Assembly (NCBI GenBank): GCA_003117195.1
Contig: BDSI01000047.1
Coordinates: 372,001 to 436,000, forward strand
Reading direction: 5' to 3'
Source of the DNA: Eudorina sp. 2006-703-Eu-15
Lineage: Eukaryota > Chlorophyta > Chlorophyceae > Chlamydomonadales > Volvocaceae
DNA: 64,000 nt
A model generated the notes under the pieces. That model saw nothing but the letters and a program-made list of their open reading frames with translations, was not told where the DNA came from and ran no database searches. This document shows positions 23,764 through 35,436 of this stretch, one piece after another; the first letter of the stretch is position 1; each line of letters opens with the position of its first letter. The position numbers and the translations under genes were made by a program.

Positions 23764-25453
23764 TTACGCGCTCGGGGTGAACTTGGTGGCGAACGCGAAG
23801 GCGTTGTTGACGGCCGGGTTGGCCAGGTGGTCGTCCAGGTTCTGGATCGGGCCCTTGCCGGTGACAATGGCCTGCAAGCAAAGGAACCATAATCAATATC
23901 CAATCTCCGATTCAGGCAAGAAAACTCTGGCGTACGCGGCGTCAAAAGCATCCTCGGCTGACAACAGAACGGCGTGCCCATATGGAAAGCTGCGGTATAC
24001 CGACAAAAATCGCCGCGCATATTTCCCGTCTCGTGCCGTACCCAGGCCTACCTGAACGAAGAAGCCGAACATCGAGAACATGGCCAGGCGGCCGTTCTTG
24101 ATCTCCTTGACCTTGAGCTCAGCAAAGGTGTCCGGGTCGTCAGCCAGGCCCAGGGGGTCGAACGACTCGCCGGGGTACAGCGGGTCCAGGCCCTCGCCGG
24201 CCGGGCCGCCGTTCACACGGTAGCCCTCAACCAGGCCCATCAGGATGACCTGAGGGAAGAATGACCGAGCGCATCACCACTTCCGTCGGAAAGGAAAATC
24301 AACGAGTATAATGCGACTATCTGTGGCCCAAGCCGCACGACCTAGACAAGTTCAGAGGTCTGCAAGCGACGCGAATATGTCCCAACAACGAAAAAGAAAT
24401 CTGCCGAACTCACCTGGCAGGCCAGGGTGGCGACGATGTTCTGGGCGTGCACCAGCGACGGGTTGCCCAGGTAGTCCAGGCCGCCCTCAGCGAAGATCTG
24501 GGCACCGGCCTTGAACCACACGGCCTCGCCGAACGAAACGCCGTTCTTGGCCAGCAGCTCCGGGGTGATGCAGCCCAGAGCGCCGAGCATAGCCCAGCGG
24601 GCGTGGATCAGCTCCAGCTCGCGGTAGCGCTTGAAGGTCTCCGGGTCAGCCGACAGACCGGCGGTGTCCCAGCCGTAGTCGCCGGGGAACTCGCCGGTCA
24701 GGTAGGCCGGGGTGGCATTCTCGGAGTACGGGCCTGCACATCACAAAATCAGACAATATACATCAAGAGCAGTATGAATGCCTCAGAATGCCCCCGAACA
24801 CCTATTTGCAAGCCAATGGGTCCACACAGGTTCCCGACACATTGAGGCTTGTTGGATCAGAGCGCACAAGATCCAAGGAAAACCATTGTATCAAAGTCCG
24901 TATCAATCAAGAACACTTACCGAGCCACTTGGCGCGGTTCGGGCCGTACCACTCAATGCCAGACGCGGGGGCGGGCTTGGCAGCCTGTGCACACAGGGCA
25001 TACGCAGCAAAAACTGTTCATTCATGCATCATATACATCATGATCATGCAAACGGTCATAAAAGAAAGCACACCGAGCATATCGAAGCGCTTTGGTCGTT
25101 ATCGACAGCAGCATCACGCCACTACTTCACGCCAATACTTCCAACCCCTTTACTCGTCGAACAAAGAACATAAATATACCGCAGGTCATATTTGTTAAAC
25201 ATGGAACAGAGATCCCACAGCAACCAGCACTTACGGTCTTGGCCGTGCCCTTCTTGCCGGTGGCCTTGGCGGACACCTGCACCCGAAACACCATGATAAT
25301 CAGGTTCGGATTGTTCGAGCTCAATAAGTATGGCAGCAACGGATGGGGCGTGCGCGTCATCGGCTCAAGCCAGGGTACATGCCTGCAACTTCAACACCTA
25401 CGCATTTATCTCACCTGCAGAGCCTTGCGGGAGAAGGTCAGAGCGAAGGCCAT
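23764..25453 (-). CDS. LHCBM: Major light-harvesting chlorophyll a/b-binding protein of photosystem II (LHCBM type), 256 aa
   Basis: Six exons read 25453-25415, 25276-25235, 24984-24921, 24733-24414, 24249-24052, 23871-23764; all junctions are GT-AG and all phases close, giving 256 aa. The protein binds chlorophyll a/b and carotenoids in the trimeric LHCII antenna of the thylakoid membrane. The N-terminal about 25 residues ([13 protein letters not shown], then a Lys/Ala-rich stretch) look like a chloroplast transit peptide. Hallmarks are [15 protein letters not shown], the first chlorophyll-binding helix [16 protein letters not shown], the central [14 protein letters not shown], and the third helix [20 protein letters not shown], whose Glu, Asn and Arg are the pigment-ligand and ion-pair residues. 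The C-terminus [13 protein letters not shown] is typical. From general memory of the Chlamydomonas family it is closest to the LHCBM4/6/8 group; the isoform number is not certain. No damage is visible. The gene sits in an AT-richer island unlike its neighbours. Confidence 0.97.
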
Positions 25454-25504
25454 TTTTGCTGCTCGAGATCAAACCCGTCACATCGAAGAAAGGCAACGCG
25501 CGTG

Positions 25505-25510
25505 ATTTAA
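25505..25510 (-). promoter_or_regulatory. Possible TATA-like element of the LHCBM gene
   Basis: The minus strand reads TTAAAT about 55 nt upstream of the LHCBM start codon, which would fit a TATA-type core promoter with a short 5' UTR. The match is weak and rests only on position. Confidence 0.25.
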
Positions 25511-25515
25511 GTGCT

Positions 25516-27556
25516 GCCTGAGCCGATTCTCCGTACAAGTACGAGTTGATCGAGATCTTTAACACATTCTGGTCTGCCAAGCGGTCCAGAATTAATAGAA
25601 CTTGTGCTGCAATGTTGTTACGGCCGTCGAATGATACTGGGATGCACTTGCTTGGTCATCAATGCAGATTGCATTGTGTAAACGGTTGCAGTACGTGTCG
25701 GCAAATCTACTAGGTCTTTTGCAGGCGCCCGTTTTCATTTACTTGTGACTTTTCAACATCTTATTTTCTATGGGATGCACCTGTTGGATGCGTCACTCAG
25801 TCAAACTCGCTGCATGTCGTTTTAGGGGAGGATTTCTCTACTTCGCTTCGCGCGTCTTGTGCAATAGGTTGTCCATTTACAGGAGATGCCGTGTAAGAAA
25901 ATGCTGACAAAAGTTTGAACTAAACGGCTGAAACAAAATGTTTGAACTAACGGCTGACACAAAATGCACGAACAAGCAGGTTGTCAGTATTAAAGTCCCG
26001 ATACAGACACTTACAAAGGCATCGATTTTGATGCTTACAAAGGCATCGATTTTGATGCTTGTATTCGAGTGTAAGCACTGGTATTCCTGTTGATGTACGT
26101 CTCAGCAGTTACAGCCCCGCAGGCTACCGACGTTGTGCCAATGTGATATAACGTTGATTCGCTTACAGCTGTGATTGCTCAAATTGCTTTGACATGGAAC
26201 AGCGGGCACCAGGGCGGATGTTGGGGACCCTTTTCGTCAGCGGGTTTACTCGGCCACAGGGAATTGTGCAACGCCCTGTGGCGAAGCGGGTGCGGCAAAT
26301 GAGGGGCACCCGCTGGAGAGTGTGCGGGGTGAATGCAGCTCGGACATCGCTCACGCACGTCGATACCCGCGTGCACCCGCAAGTCATACACAAGGAGGTG
26401 AAGTTTGTAGTATATGCCTGTGCAGGTGCATCACCGCCCCTCCGTATCAAGAATGCCGTAAAACGCTGGCGTCCTCGTGCCTTCCATGCACGCAACCACC
26501 TCGGCCCATGAACCGAGCCTTGTCTTGTCTCTTGTGGCGGAGGACGTCAGAGGACGATGGCACTTCACCGCCCGTCTAATGCACTCGGCTCATACGAATC
26601 ATGACGCATGCCTTCCGTCCCTTTCCACATGGCCACCCAGGCCTGGACAGACGCCGACGACAGAACCAGGCGACCGCAACTCGGTCACATCGTGAACATC
26701 TGGCACACATCCAGTATACTGTATCTCCCACACATCACCCACGCAACCCCAACATACACCCATTGCGATGCTTCTTTGCGCGGCCAGCGAATCCATGTTC
26801 GTCCGCGGACTCCTCACCGGTCCTTCGGCCGCGCAACGCGTGAAAATCTCGAGCAGGCCAGGCAAGAGAATTCAAACGTCACAAGCATCGGAGACTGCTG
26901 GCAGAGCGAACGTTCAAACGCAGAAAAAACAAAAAAAATGTCAGAGCCAGTTCCCTCACAAGGCCGCACATTGCGCATCTTCACAGGGTAGCGACGAGGG
27001 AGGCGGCGATCGCGCCCCGCCGCCCTGCCGTAGCATCTGTTGACTAATCGAGGTCGACTCGCCGGCCAAGGCAAGGCGGATGTGTGGAGGAACGGTGGGC
27101 GGCATCGCCAGTGCGCTGGCGGGATCGGGTGTTCCTGTCGGGGCGGGTTGGTAACTTGGTGTGGGCCAACCCCCCTGGTCGGGACCGGACAGTGCGCCCC
27201 CGGGGGTTCGAACTTCGAAGGGATGCGGTCGGTAGAACGTAGACGGGGTCGCATCGGAGACGCAGATCACGTCAGACCTTACCAGTGGAGATCCGTGTGA
27301 TCAAGGACAGCATGGCGCTGTGATCTTCATTCGAGCAATGATTCACCAACCGTAATGCAACAGAATGCAACAAGGTGCAATGGAGGGCAGCAGGTCTGCG
27401 CCATTCAACCTTGTAACGGTTACTATTACTCCTATGTGGCAGCGGCGGTTCCCACGTTTGCCGGTGCCTTCCGCCAACACTTGCATTTTCTCATTTCCCT
27501 TCTCCCATCTGGGCAGTGCAACTTGTTTGAGGCGTGAGATGTGAAGAGGCGAATCA
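25516..27556. other. Spacer between the LHCBM promoter and the LINE, no supported gene
   Basis: AT-rich up to about 26160, containing a near-duplicated stretch around 25917-25965 (two similar copies of gaactaaacggctgaaacaa) and an exact 24-bp tandem duplication at 26010-26057. From 26160 to 27300 it is mixed in composition. Open frames of about 100 codons occur on both strands at 26163-26511 and 26814-27300, but they overlap each other, have no recognisable domain and are not called. Confidence 0.5.
26010..26060. repeat. 24-bp perfect tandem duplication
   Basis: The unit begins cttacaaaggcatcgatttt and ends gatg. Two exact copies are followed by the first bases of a third. The unit contains ATCGAT. 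Confidence 0.9.
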
Positions 27557-27566
27557 CATCACGCCT
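27557..27566. repeat. Target-site duplication, left copy
   Basis: catcacgcct, repeated exactly at 31477-31486. The two copies bracket the LINE body. Confidence 0.7.
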
Positions 27567-30500
27567 GGCTGCTGGATGAGCTTGGGGAACGCCCGGGGGA
27601 AGGCGAGGAGGAGGCGCTGGTAAACTGGTGGGTCCCTTTCAAACACCGGCTAGCGCACATGGCTCGTGGCCTAAACAAAGAGGCACGGAGCAGACGCACC
27701 CGCCCGGGAGAACGGGTTAAATTGGCGCTGAACGAAGTCGCGAGGCGCCAAACAGCGGCTGACCAAGGGGATCAGACCCTGGGGAGCATGGACGGGATTG
27801 TGGCGGCACAGATGGAAGTGGCTTCTGCCATGACGGAAGAGGGGGCACGGCAGGCACAACATGTGCGAGTTCACTGGTTGAGATCGGGGGAGCGGCCCAA
27901 CAGGGCCCTCACATCCATGGTGAGGCCCGCCCAGGCCCAACAATCTGTTGCGGGCCTGCGCGATAAACATGGCAACCTCGTCACCAACATGGCGAAGCTG
28001 CCGCAAGTGGTCGCAGATTACTGGGGGGGGTCTACCAAACCCCCCAGGATCAATGCCCCGAAGCGCGGGCAGCGGTGCTCGAAGCGGTCAGAGAGAGGGG
28101 CCCGCGACTGGCGGAGGATGATGCAGAGGAGGTAGGCCGACAGGAAGTGTCCGCAGAGGAGGTACGGCGAGTCCTCAAGGGTCTACCCCCGGGAAAATCA
28201 CCCGGAAGGGATGGAATCCCGGGGGACCTATACAAGGTAGGCGTTCAAGGACGAATTTGCAACAGTGTTGGCCGAACTATTTACGGCCATCGCCAGGACC
28301 CACCGCACTCCGGAGGGTTTCGTGGACGGGGTGATCACGGTCATCTACAAAAACCGGGGAGCACGGCATGATCCTGGTAGCTATAGGCCAATCACTCTGC
28401 TCAACACGGACTACCGTATCTTGACCAAAGCACTAGCGAATCGGTTAGGCCCGGCCTTGGGGAAGGTGATTGCCCTTGAGCAATCTGCCTTCCTGCCAGA
28501 CCAGTTGATTGGGGCCAACATTTTGTTCCTGCGGCTGTTACCACGCCTCATGGCGAGGCAAGACAGGTCGTGCGTGGTGGCGTTCTTGGATATAGCAAAG
28601 GCGTATGATATTATTGATCGGGGATTCCTGCTGGACGTGATGGAGATCATGGGAACTGGGGAGGGGCTCACCACGTGGGTGCGGACCCTCCTCACCTCCA
28701 CGCGATCCCTGGCGGTGGTCAACGGCTTCCAGTCGGGGATGGTACCGATGAAAGCGGGGGTGCGCCAGGGCTGTCCTCTAGCCCCCCTGCTCTATTTGTT
28801 CGTGGCGCAGGCGCTGCTGTGTTGGCTGCAGCACCGGGGGGTGGGGATCCGCCTCCGCCCTGCCGAAGAGGACCTTACCACGGCCATGCAATACGCGGAC
28901 GATACTGAAGTGATCATGGGCAGCTCGGCCGAACTCGGGCATTTCCTGGCGTGCATGGACACCTTTGCCAGGGGATCGGGACAGAAACTGAACCCCGACA
29001 AGGTGGAATTGTTACCGGTGGGACCCGTTGAGAAAGGGGTCGAGGCAGGAAGCGAGGAGGTTCGGTGCGGGATGCGAGTGGTCAAAACCGCCACGGCGCT
29101 AGGCCTGCCGTACACGGACGTGGATGGCGCCCCGGAGATGGACTGGGGAGCGCAGATGGACAAGGTAGGTGTCAGGTTCACGAGGATTGCGCAACTGTCA
29201 CTGTCCGCCTTCGGGAGGGCATCGGCAGCCGCGGCGTACGGGCTGCACAGACTCACTTGGCACATGGAGCATGGCGGGATGCCGCCGGAGGCAGTGATAG
29301 ACCGACTCGAAGGGTGGACGGCACGCCTAGTAGATAGGGCCCAGGGCCCCGAAGCCACCGAGAGGCGGCCTACTGGGGTGCCCCCTAGTCTGCTGCCTGG
29401 GCACCCGGCTGTGGGGGGCTTCGGCGCGCTGCCGCTGCGGGAACATATCCGAGCGCGCTGGGCCTCAACGGCGGTGCGGTACATGAGGAGGACTCGCCAC
29501 CAGCGGGCCGCCCCCTGGCAACGAGTCGTGGACACGATCCTAGCGGACGCCTCAGAGGCATGGAAGCCGCGCATGATGCTCACGGCAACGGGCGACAGCC
29601 CATGGAGAGGGATTCGGAGGCTAGAACCAGAGGTACAGCGGGTCGTGACAGCCCTAGCCGCCCTGCCGAGAGTGGTGGACATCGCCGAACACCCGCTCTC
29701 CCCGGGGGCGTGGTGCTGGAACGCACCACTGTGGGGGAACCCACTACTCCCGGAGGAACTGCCCGAGGGGGGCCGCCCCGGCCTCGAGCATGTATTCCCA
29801 GACCTGGTGGACTGCACCGGGTTGCAAATGATCGGACAGTTCATCCGGGTGGGGGAGGAGCTCCGGATGGTAACAGACGGCTGGGCAGAGCCACACTACA
29901 TAGACTCCGCTCGCATGGCACGGTGCGCCGCACGGGCATGGGCGACCTTCGTACAGGATTGCCTGGGCTCTCGCGCGGGGGCCAGGCGATGGGGTGATTG
30001 GCGGCAATGGGCCGAACTAGACCGACGCCTGGTGGATCTTCAAGCAAGGCTCCCAGCGGCCTGGGTGGCAGCAGCCCTAGAGGTACGGGCGGACGGGGCC
30101 CAGGGGGCGCATGTGCCCACGGAAGAGGAGGTGACGGCCATGCTGCTCGATCGCATGGGCTGGCGGTTGAAAAATGGGCGGAAGGTGGCCCTGAGCGAGT
30201 ATTCTATCCAAGTGGGGACGGCGATGCAACTAGCCGAGGTGGCGGAACGTCGCAGTGCGGCCCACTTGCTGTTTGCCTGTGAGGCGGTAGGACTGGGGGC
30301 CACCGACCCGATCACTCAGGTGGCGGCCGCCCGGATCCAGGGACTGCTGAGCCGCCTCTGGCTTAGTACCCGGTGGGAAAATGAGCATAAGGAGGCCTTT
30401 TGGCGCCTTACAGTCGATGGCGTCCCGTTGTTGGGCAATTCCCATATGCGCCACGCGAGGGTGGCGCGGTGTGGATGCGGTGGGTACCCGACGGAAGGCA

Positions 30501-30769
30501 GGAGGACAGAAACACCCCGCCAGCACCATTTCTGGTCGTGCCGGGTGGCCCAGGCGGTGGTGGGTCAGTTGGAACCGCGCCTTGGGGCGCGGATTAGGAG
30601 GACGCAGCTCTGGCTGGCGGAACCCCCGCCACCCGTGGAGCAATGTGTATGGGATGTGGTGGTGTTGGCCGCGATCGCGGCCATGGAGACTGGTCGCCGG
30701 TTCATGGCGGCCGCCCTGCGGCGGTCAGCACCTGGTCAGGGTACGACTGCACGGCCGGGACCGGAATAA
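27567..30769 (+). pseudogene. LINE reverse transcriptase, broken by two frameshifts
   Basis: Coding sequence is open from 27567, with a LINE-type region before the RT domain (WWVPFKHRLAHMARGLNKEA). The frame is lost near the G8 run at 28022-28029 and resumes with VLKGLPPGKSPGRDGIPGDL around 28160-28230. It shifts back by about one base near 28235-28245, then stays open to 30769. RT motifs seen are SYRPITLLNTDYRI, FLDIAKAYDIID (catalytic Asp), AGVRQGCPLAPLLY and the active-site box QYADDTEVIM near 28890. The long C-terminal part includes a Cys/His stretch (CGCGGYPTEGRRTETPRQHH) resembling the terminal zinc-binding region of such enzymes. With no endonuclease and two frameshifts this copy is dead. 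Confidence 0.88.
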
Positions 30770-31476
30770 GCAGAGCAAGGGGAGCGGCGCGCAATCGCTG
30801 ACTTTTGGGGGCGCCTTCACGGGTTTGCCCAGTTGGGACTCCCGAGACGGGGATGGACCTCGGTGGGCCCCTTCCACCCTTTCTTGAAAGTGTCGGGGGG
30901 AGTCTTGCGGTGTGCGGGGCCTGCTCCTGAGGAGGGATGAGGCACGGGTTCCCCGCCCTCCACCTGTTTGTATTCGGGGTATCCGACCCGGGGCTCAAGT
31001 TGGGGACCTGGCCTGCCCTCAGATTGGGTAGGAGGCAGGGCTCCCGTTGGTATGTTATTGCTTGGCATAGGTATTTCTTCTGATGCGGGCTACTCCACTA
31101 GCGGTCGCTGGGCAGTGTCACGAGCCAGGCGTGGGTCTTCCAAGACCTCGAGAGGGTGCAGCGTTGGGTGCCTCAGGGGTGGTGGTAGCTGGGTGATGGG
31201 GTGCCTGTGTGGGCGACCTCCCCTGTGCTTGGCTTTATCCACTTCTGGGGATTCTGCCCTGTGCTGTGCCTATCCCTTTGGTAGTGTTGCCCCGCTGCGC
31301 GCTTCTGCTTGCTTCGGTGTCTGGCTGGGTGGGGTCATGGCCCGGTGTGTTTTTGGGTGCGGCGTTGAGGTGTGGAGGTATCCTGTTGCCTTGGCGGTGG
31401 GGCCTGCTGGGGCTTGCCCTGGTATACACCGGTGATCCCTTTGGGGTCCGCTGTAACGTTCATTCATTCATTCATT
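27567..31476 (+). mobile_element. 5'-truncated L1-type non-LTR retrotransposon (LINE)
   Basis: About 3.9 kb bracketed by the 10-bp direct repeat catcacgcct (27557-27566 and 31477-31486). The left end falls inside coding sequence, so the apurinic endonuclease and any first ORF are missing, the usual result of incomplete target-primed reverse transcription. Reverse-transcriptase coding sequence runs to 30769. A GC-rich 3' region of about 700 bp follows, containing TGTAA at 31452-31456 and a terminal CATT repeat (31459-31479) that merges with the right target-site copy. The simple-repeat tail, the target-site duplication and the RT type all fit a LINE. Confidence 0.88.
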
Positions 31477-31486
31477 CATCACGCCT
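31477..31486. repeat. Target-site duplication, right copy
   Basis: catcacgcct immediately after the CATT tail, identical to 27557-27566. Confidence 0.7.
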
Positions 31487-32833
<1,347 letters not shown>

Positions 32834-35392
32834 ATGAGGGTTGTGGAGTCAACGTTCTTGACGATGCCTCAAGCCTTTACGAGACAGCAAGCCAGCCAAA
32901 CGCGCCTGCGTTGGCTGCATTGCGTTTTGTGGTTCCAGCTCTTGGTCTGCAGCCCAGTCAGCGACGCCCGGAGCGAGCCAACTAAGCTGCGAATATCACG
33001 CAAGTCCTCGCAAAACATCCTCGGCGACGGGGACTATGCCCTTGGTGACGACAGCGCATATGGCTCCTACAACACCGATCGTGCCTCCTTACCAAGGCGA
33101 GGCCTGGACCGGAGCGGCGGCCCCAGCATCGCTGGTGGAGATGCCATACGTCCGCCCCAGCTGGAAACGGCGGACGACACCGCCCGACCCTGGCTGGATC
33201 GCGTGCCGGGGACGGGCGCAATCGCTGAGTCCGTAACGCACTACGGCGCAGCGACCCAGTTCGGCCCACAACAGCAGTCCCCGCCCATGGCGCCGACCGA
33301 GAGGGAGCCCTCACAGGCTCGCGTGTCGGCCCCAGGCTGCAGCCCCACGGGGGACGTCCCAGCCACATCTTTCGCCGCTCTTGCATCCATGAACCGACAG
33401 CGATGGCAGGACCTCATGCCGTTCCACCACAACCTCCGGCTGCGGCGGCGGCTGGGCGTAAACGACTACTCGTACTGCCTGACGGCGCCGTCGGGCCAGG
33501 ACTGCTACCCCTGTCCGTCCATCGGTGACGACGACCCTTGCATGGTACGTGCCGAACACACCGCCGCGTGTGCGGCGCAGCGCAGCGCGGATGCCGTAGG
33601 CGTGACGTCGAGTCAGGTTTAGGGCGGCCTGGCCAATGGCGCTTTCCCAAGGCCGCCGGCGCTCAGCTCCGTCTTGCAGCGGTGGGCGCAGCGGCGGCGG
33701 TGGCGATGGCTGGCAGCGGCGACGGCAGCGGCTTTTGCCGGCAGGCCTTTTGTCTTCTGCCCGTCCATCTGGAAGGAGATGGCCAGCGAAGCGATCCCTT
33801 CGGATTGCGCCAACCCCGTCCCAACCATCCCTAACCCCGCCGCCACCTCCATCCCCATAACACAAGCACAACCCACCTGGCAGCAGCAGCGCCGCTGGGG
33901 TTCCAGAGGTTGTGAAACGCCCGACCCAGATCCGAACGGCCATGGGCACGGGGGGTACGGGGGCCCGGCGGCCGTTACAGGCTGGTGACCGGGTAGCGGC
34001 GCGTATGTGCTATGGGGACACCTCAGCCGCATTGTGTGTCCTTAGGCGGGCAGAACAGGCGTGCGCGATATGCAAGGGGGCAGAGCAACGCCCCGATATT
34101 TGCCCGTATGCGTGTGTAGCAAACCCAATGCCCGACCCATACAGTGATAAAAGGCCGGGGTGTCGGAAGAACGCTGTCGATTTGGCACGCTTTTGGTATC
34201 GCTGCGGAAGACTACCAGCCGCATGTGTGTATGTGGGGGGGAGGTCCGGGGTTAGAGGGGCCGGCGAGGAAGGGTGTGTGAAACGAAACTGCGCCGCGAG
34301 AAGCGAAGTCCAGCGCGGAACAGGCGACGAAAGTAGAAGACACCCGGAACTCGAATGGAGGGGTGTGTGTGTGTGCGCGTGCGCTGCAGTCCATCCTACT
34401 GGCTGGAGCGGGGCCGACGAGGGCACACCCATCGCATTCGGGGTCTGAACCGCGACCCCCTTCCTTCGCCCCTCCCGCCTTCCCTCCCTCCCGCGCAGAC
34501 GGACGACCTCTTCTACCAGGATGACACCAAGTGCTCCATGCCGTAAGTGCCGTACGGTTGCTGTACTCGGTCACGGGTTGCCGTGTAGGGCCGTGGGTGC
34601 CGCCCTCCCCTTGCCTCCGTTTGCTTGCCTTCCTTACTCCTGTCCCACGTGGCGTCCCCTCCACACACTGCTTGTCTCGGCTTAGCAGCGCAGTACAAGT
34701 ATGCCTACCAATTTCCTAGGGCCCTCCCTCTCTCCGGGCGCACACGGGCAGCTGTCCTGGTCCCCGCACCGACGGCCCCGATATCTGTGACCCTCCCACC
34801 TCTCTGTCCCCAGCCCCGGGCGTCTTTCCTCACCGCCCCCTCACCCTGGCCCGCAGGTATTACTTCTTCGGCAATGTGGACGACGAGAGCATCTGCGGAG
34901 ACGAGGTGGGGCTGCTCGGGTGGAGGGCTGGAGATGCGGCAGGGGTTTTTGGAGGAGATTGCAGCAGCACCGGCCGAGTTTGGAGTCGCGCATATGGGGC
35001 GACAGGGACGGCGGAAAAGGAGCAGGGGCGGGGTTCAAGACGAGAGGGACCCAGGGTGGAGGGCTGGAGGTCAGTGGTTTCAGGTCCAGGGAACGTGAGA
35101 CGGTGAGAAGTGACATGGGGGGCCAAGCGGTGTCACCGGCCCCCACTGAATCAAAGAGGCGGGCCCCGCTGATGCGGGGGTCGGACAGGAAGTGGCGGGC
35201 CGAGGAGCCCTAGCGGTGGGATTGCTCGGCCTCCGCCGGCTGCAATTGTTCCCTGGACCCCTGCACCCACATCCTCAATGACACCCCCATACCCTCACGC
35301 ACACCCCCACACCCTCACGCTGCCGTCGCGCTTCCCCCCCTAGGGCATGTGATGGGGTAGGACTCCAGGGGACCCCGCCTGACCCAATCCCT

Positions 35393-35436
<44 letters not shown>

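Noticed and set aside
26163..27300. Overlapping open frames of 90-146 codons on both strands
   Set aside because: No domain, no consistent splice pattern and no polyadenylation signal tied to them.
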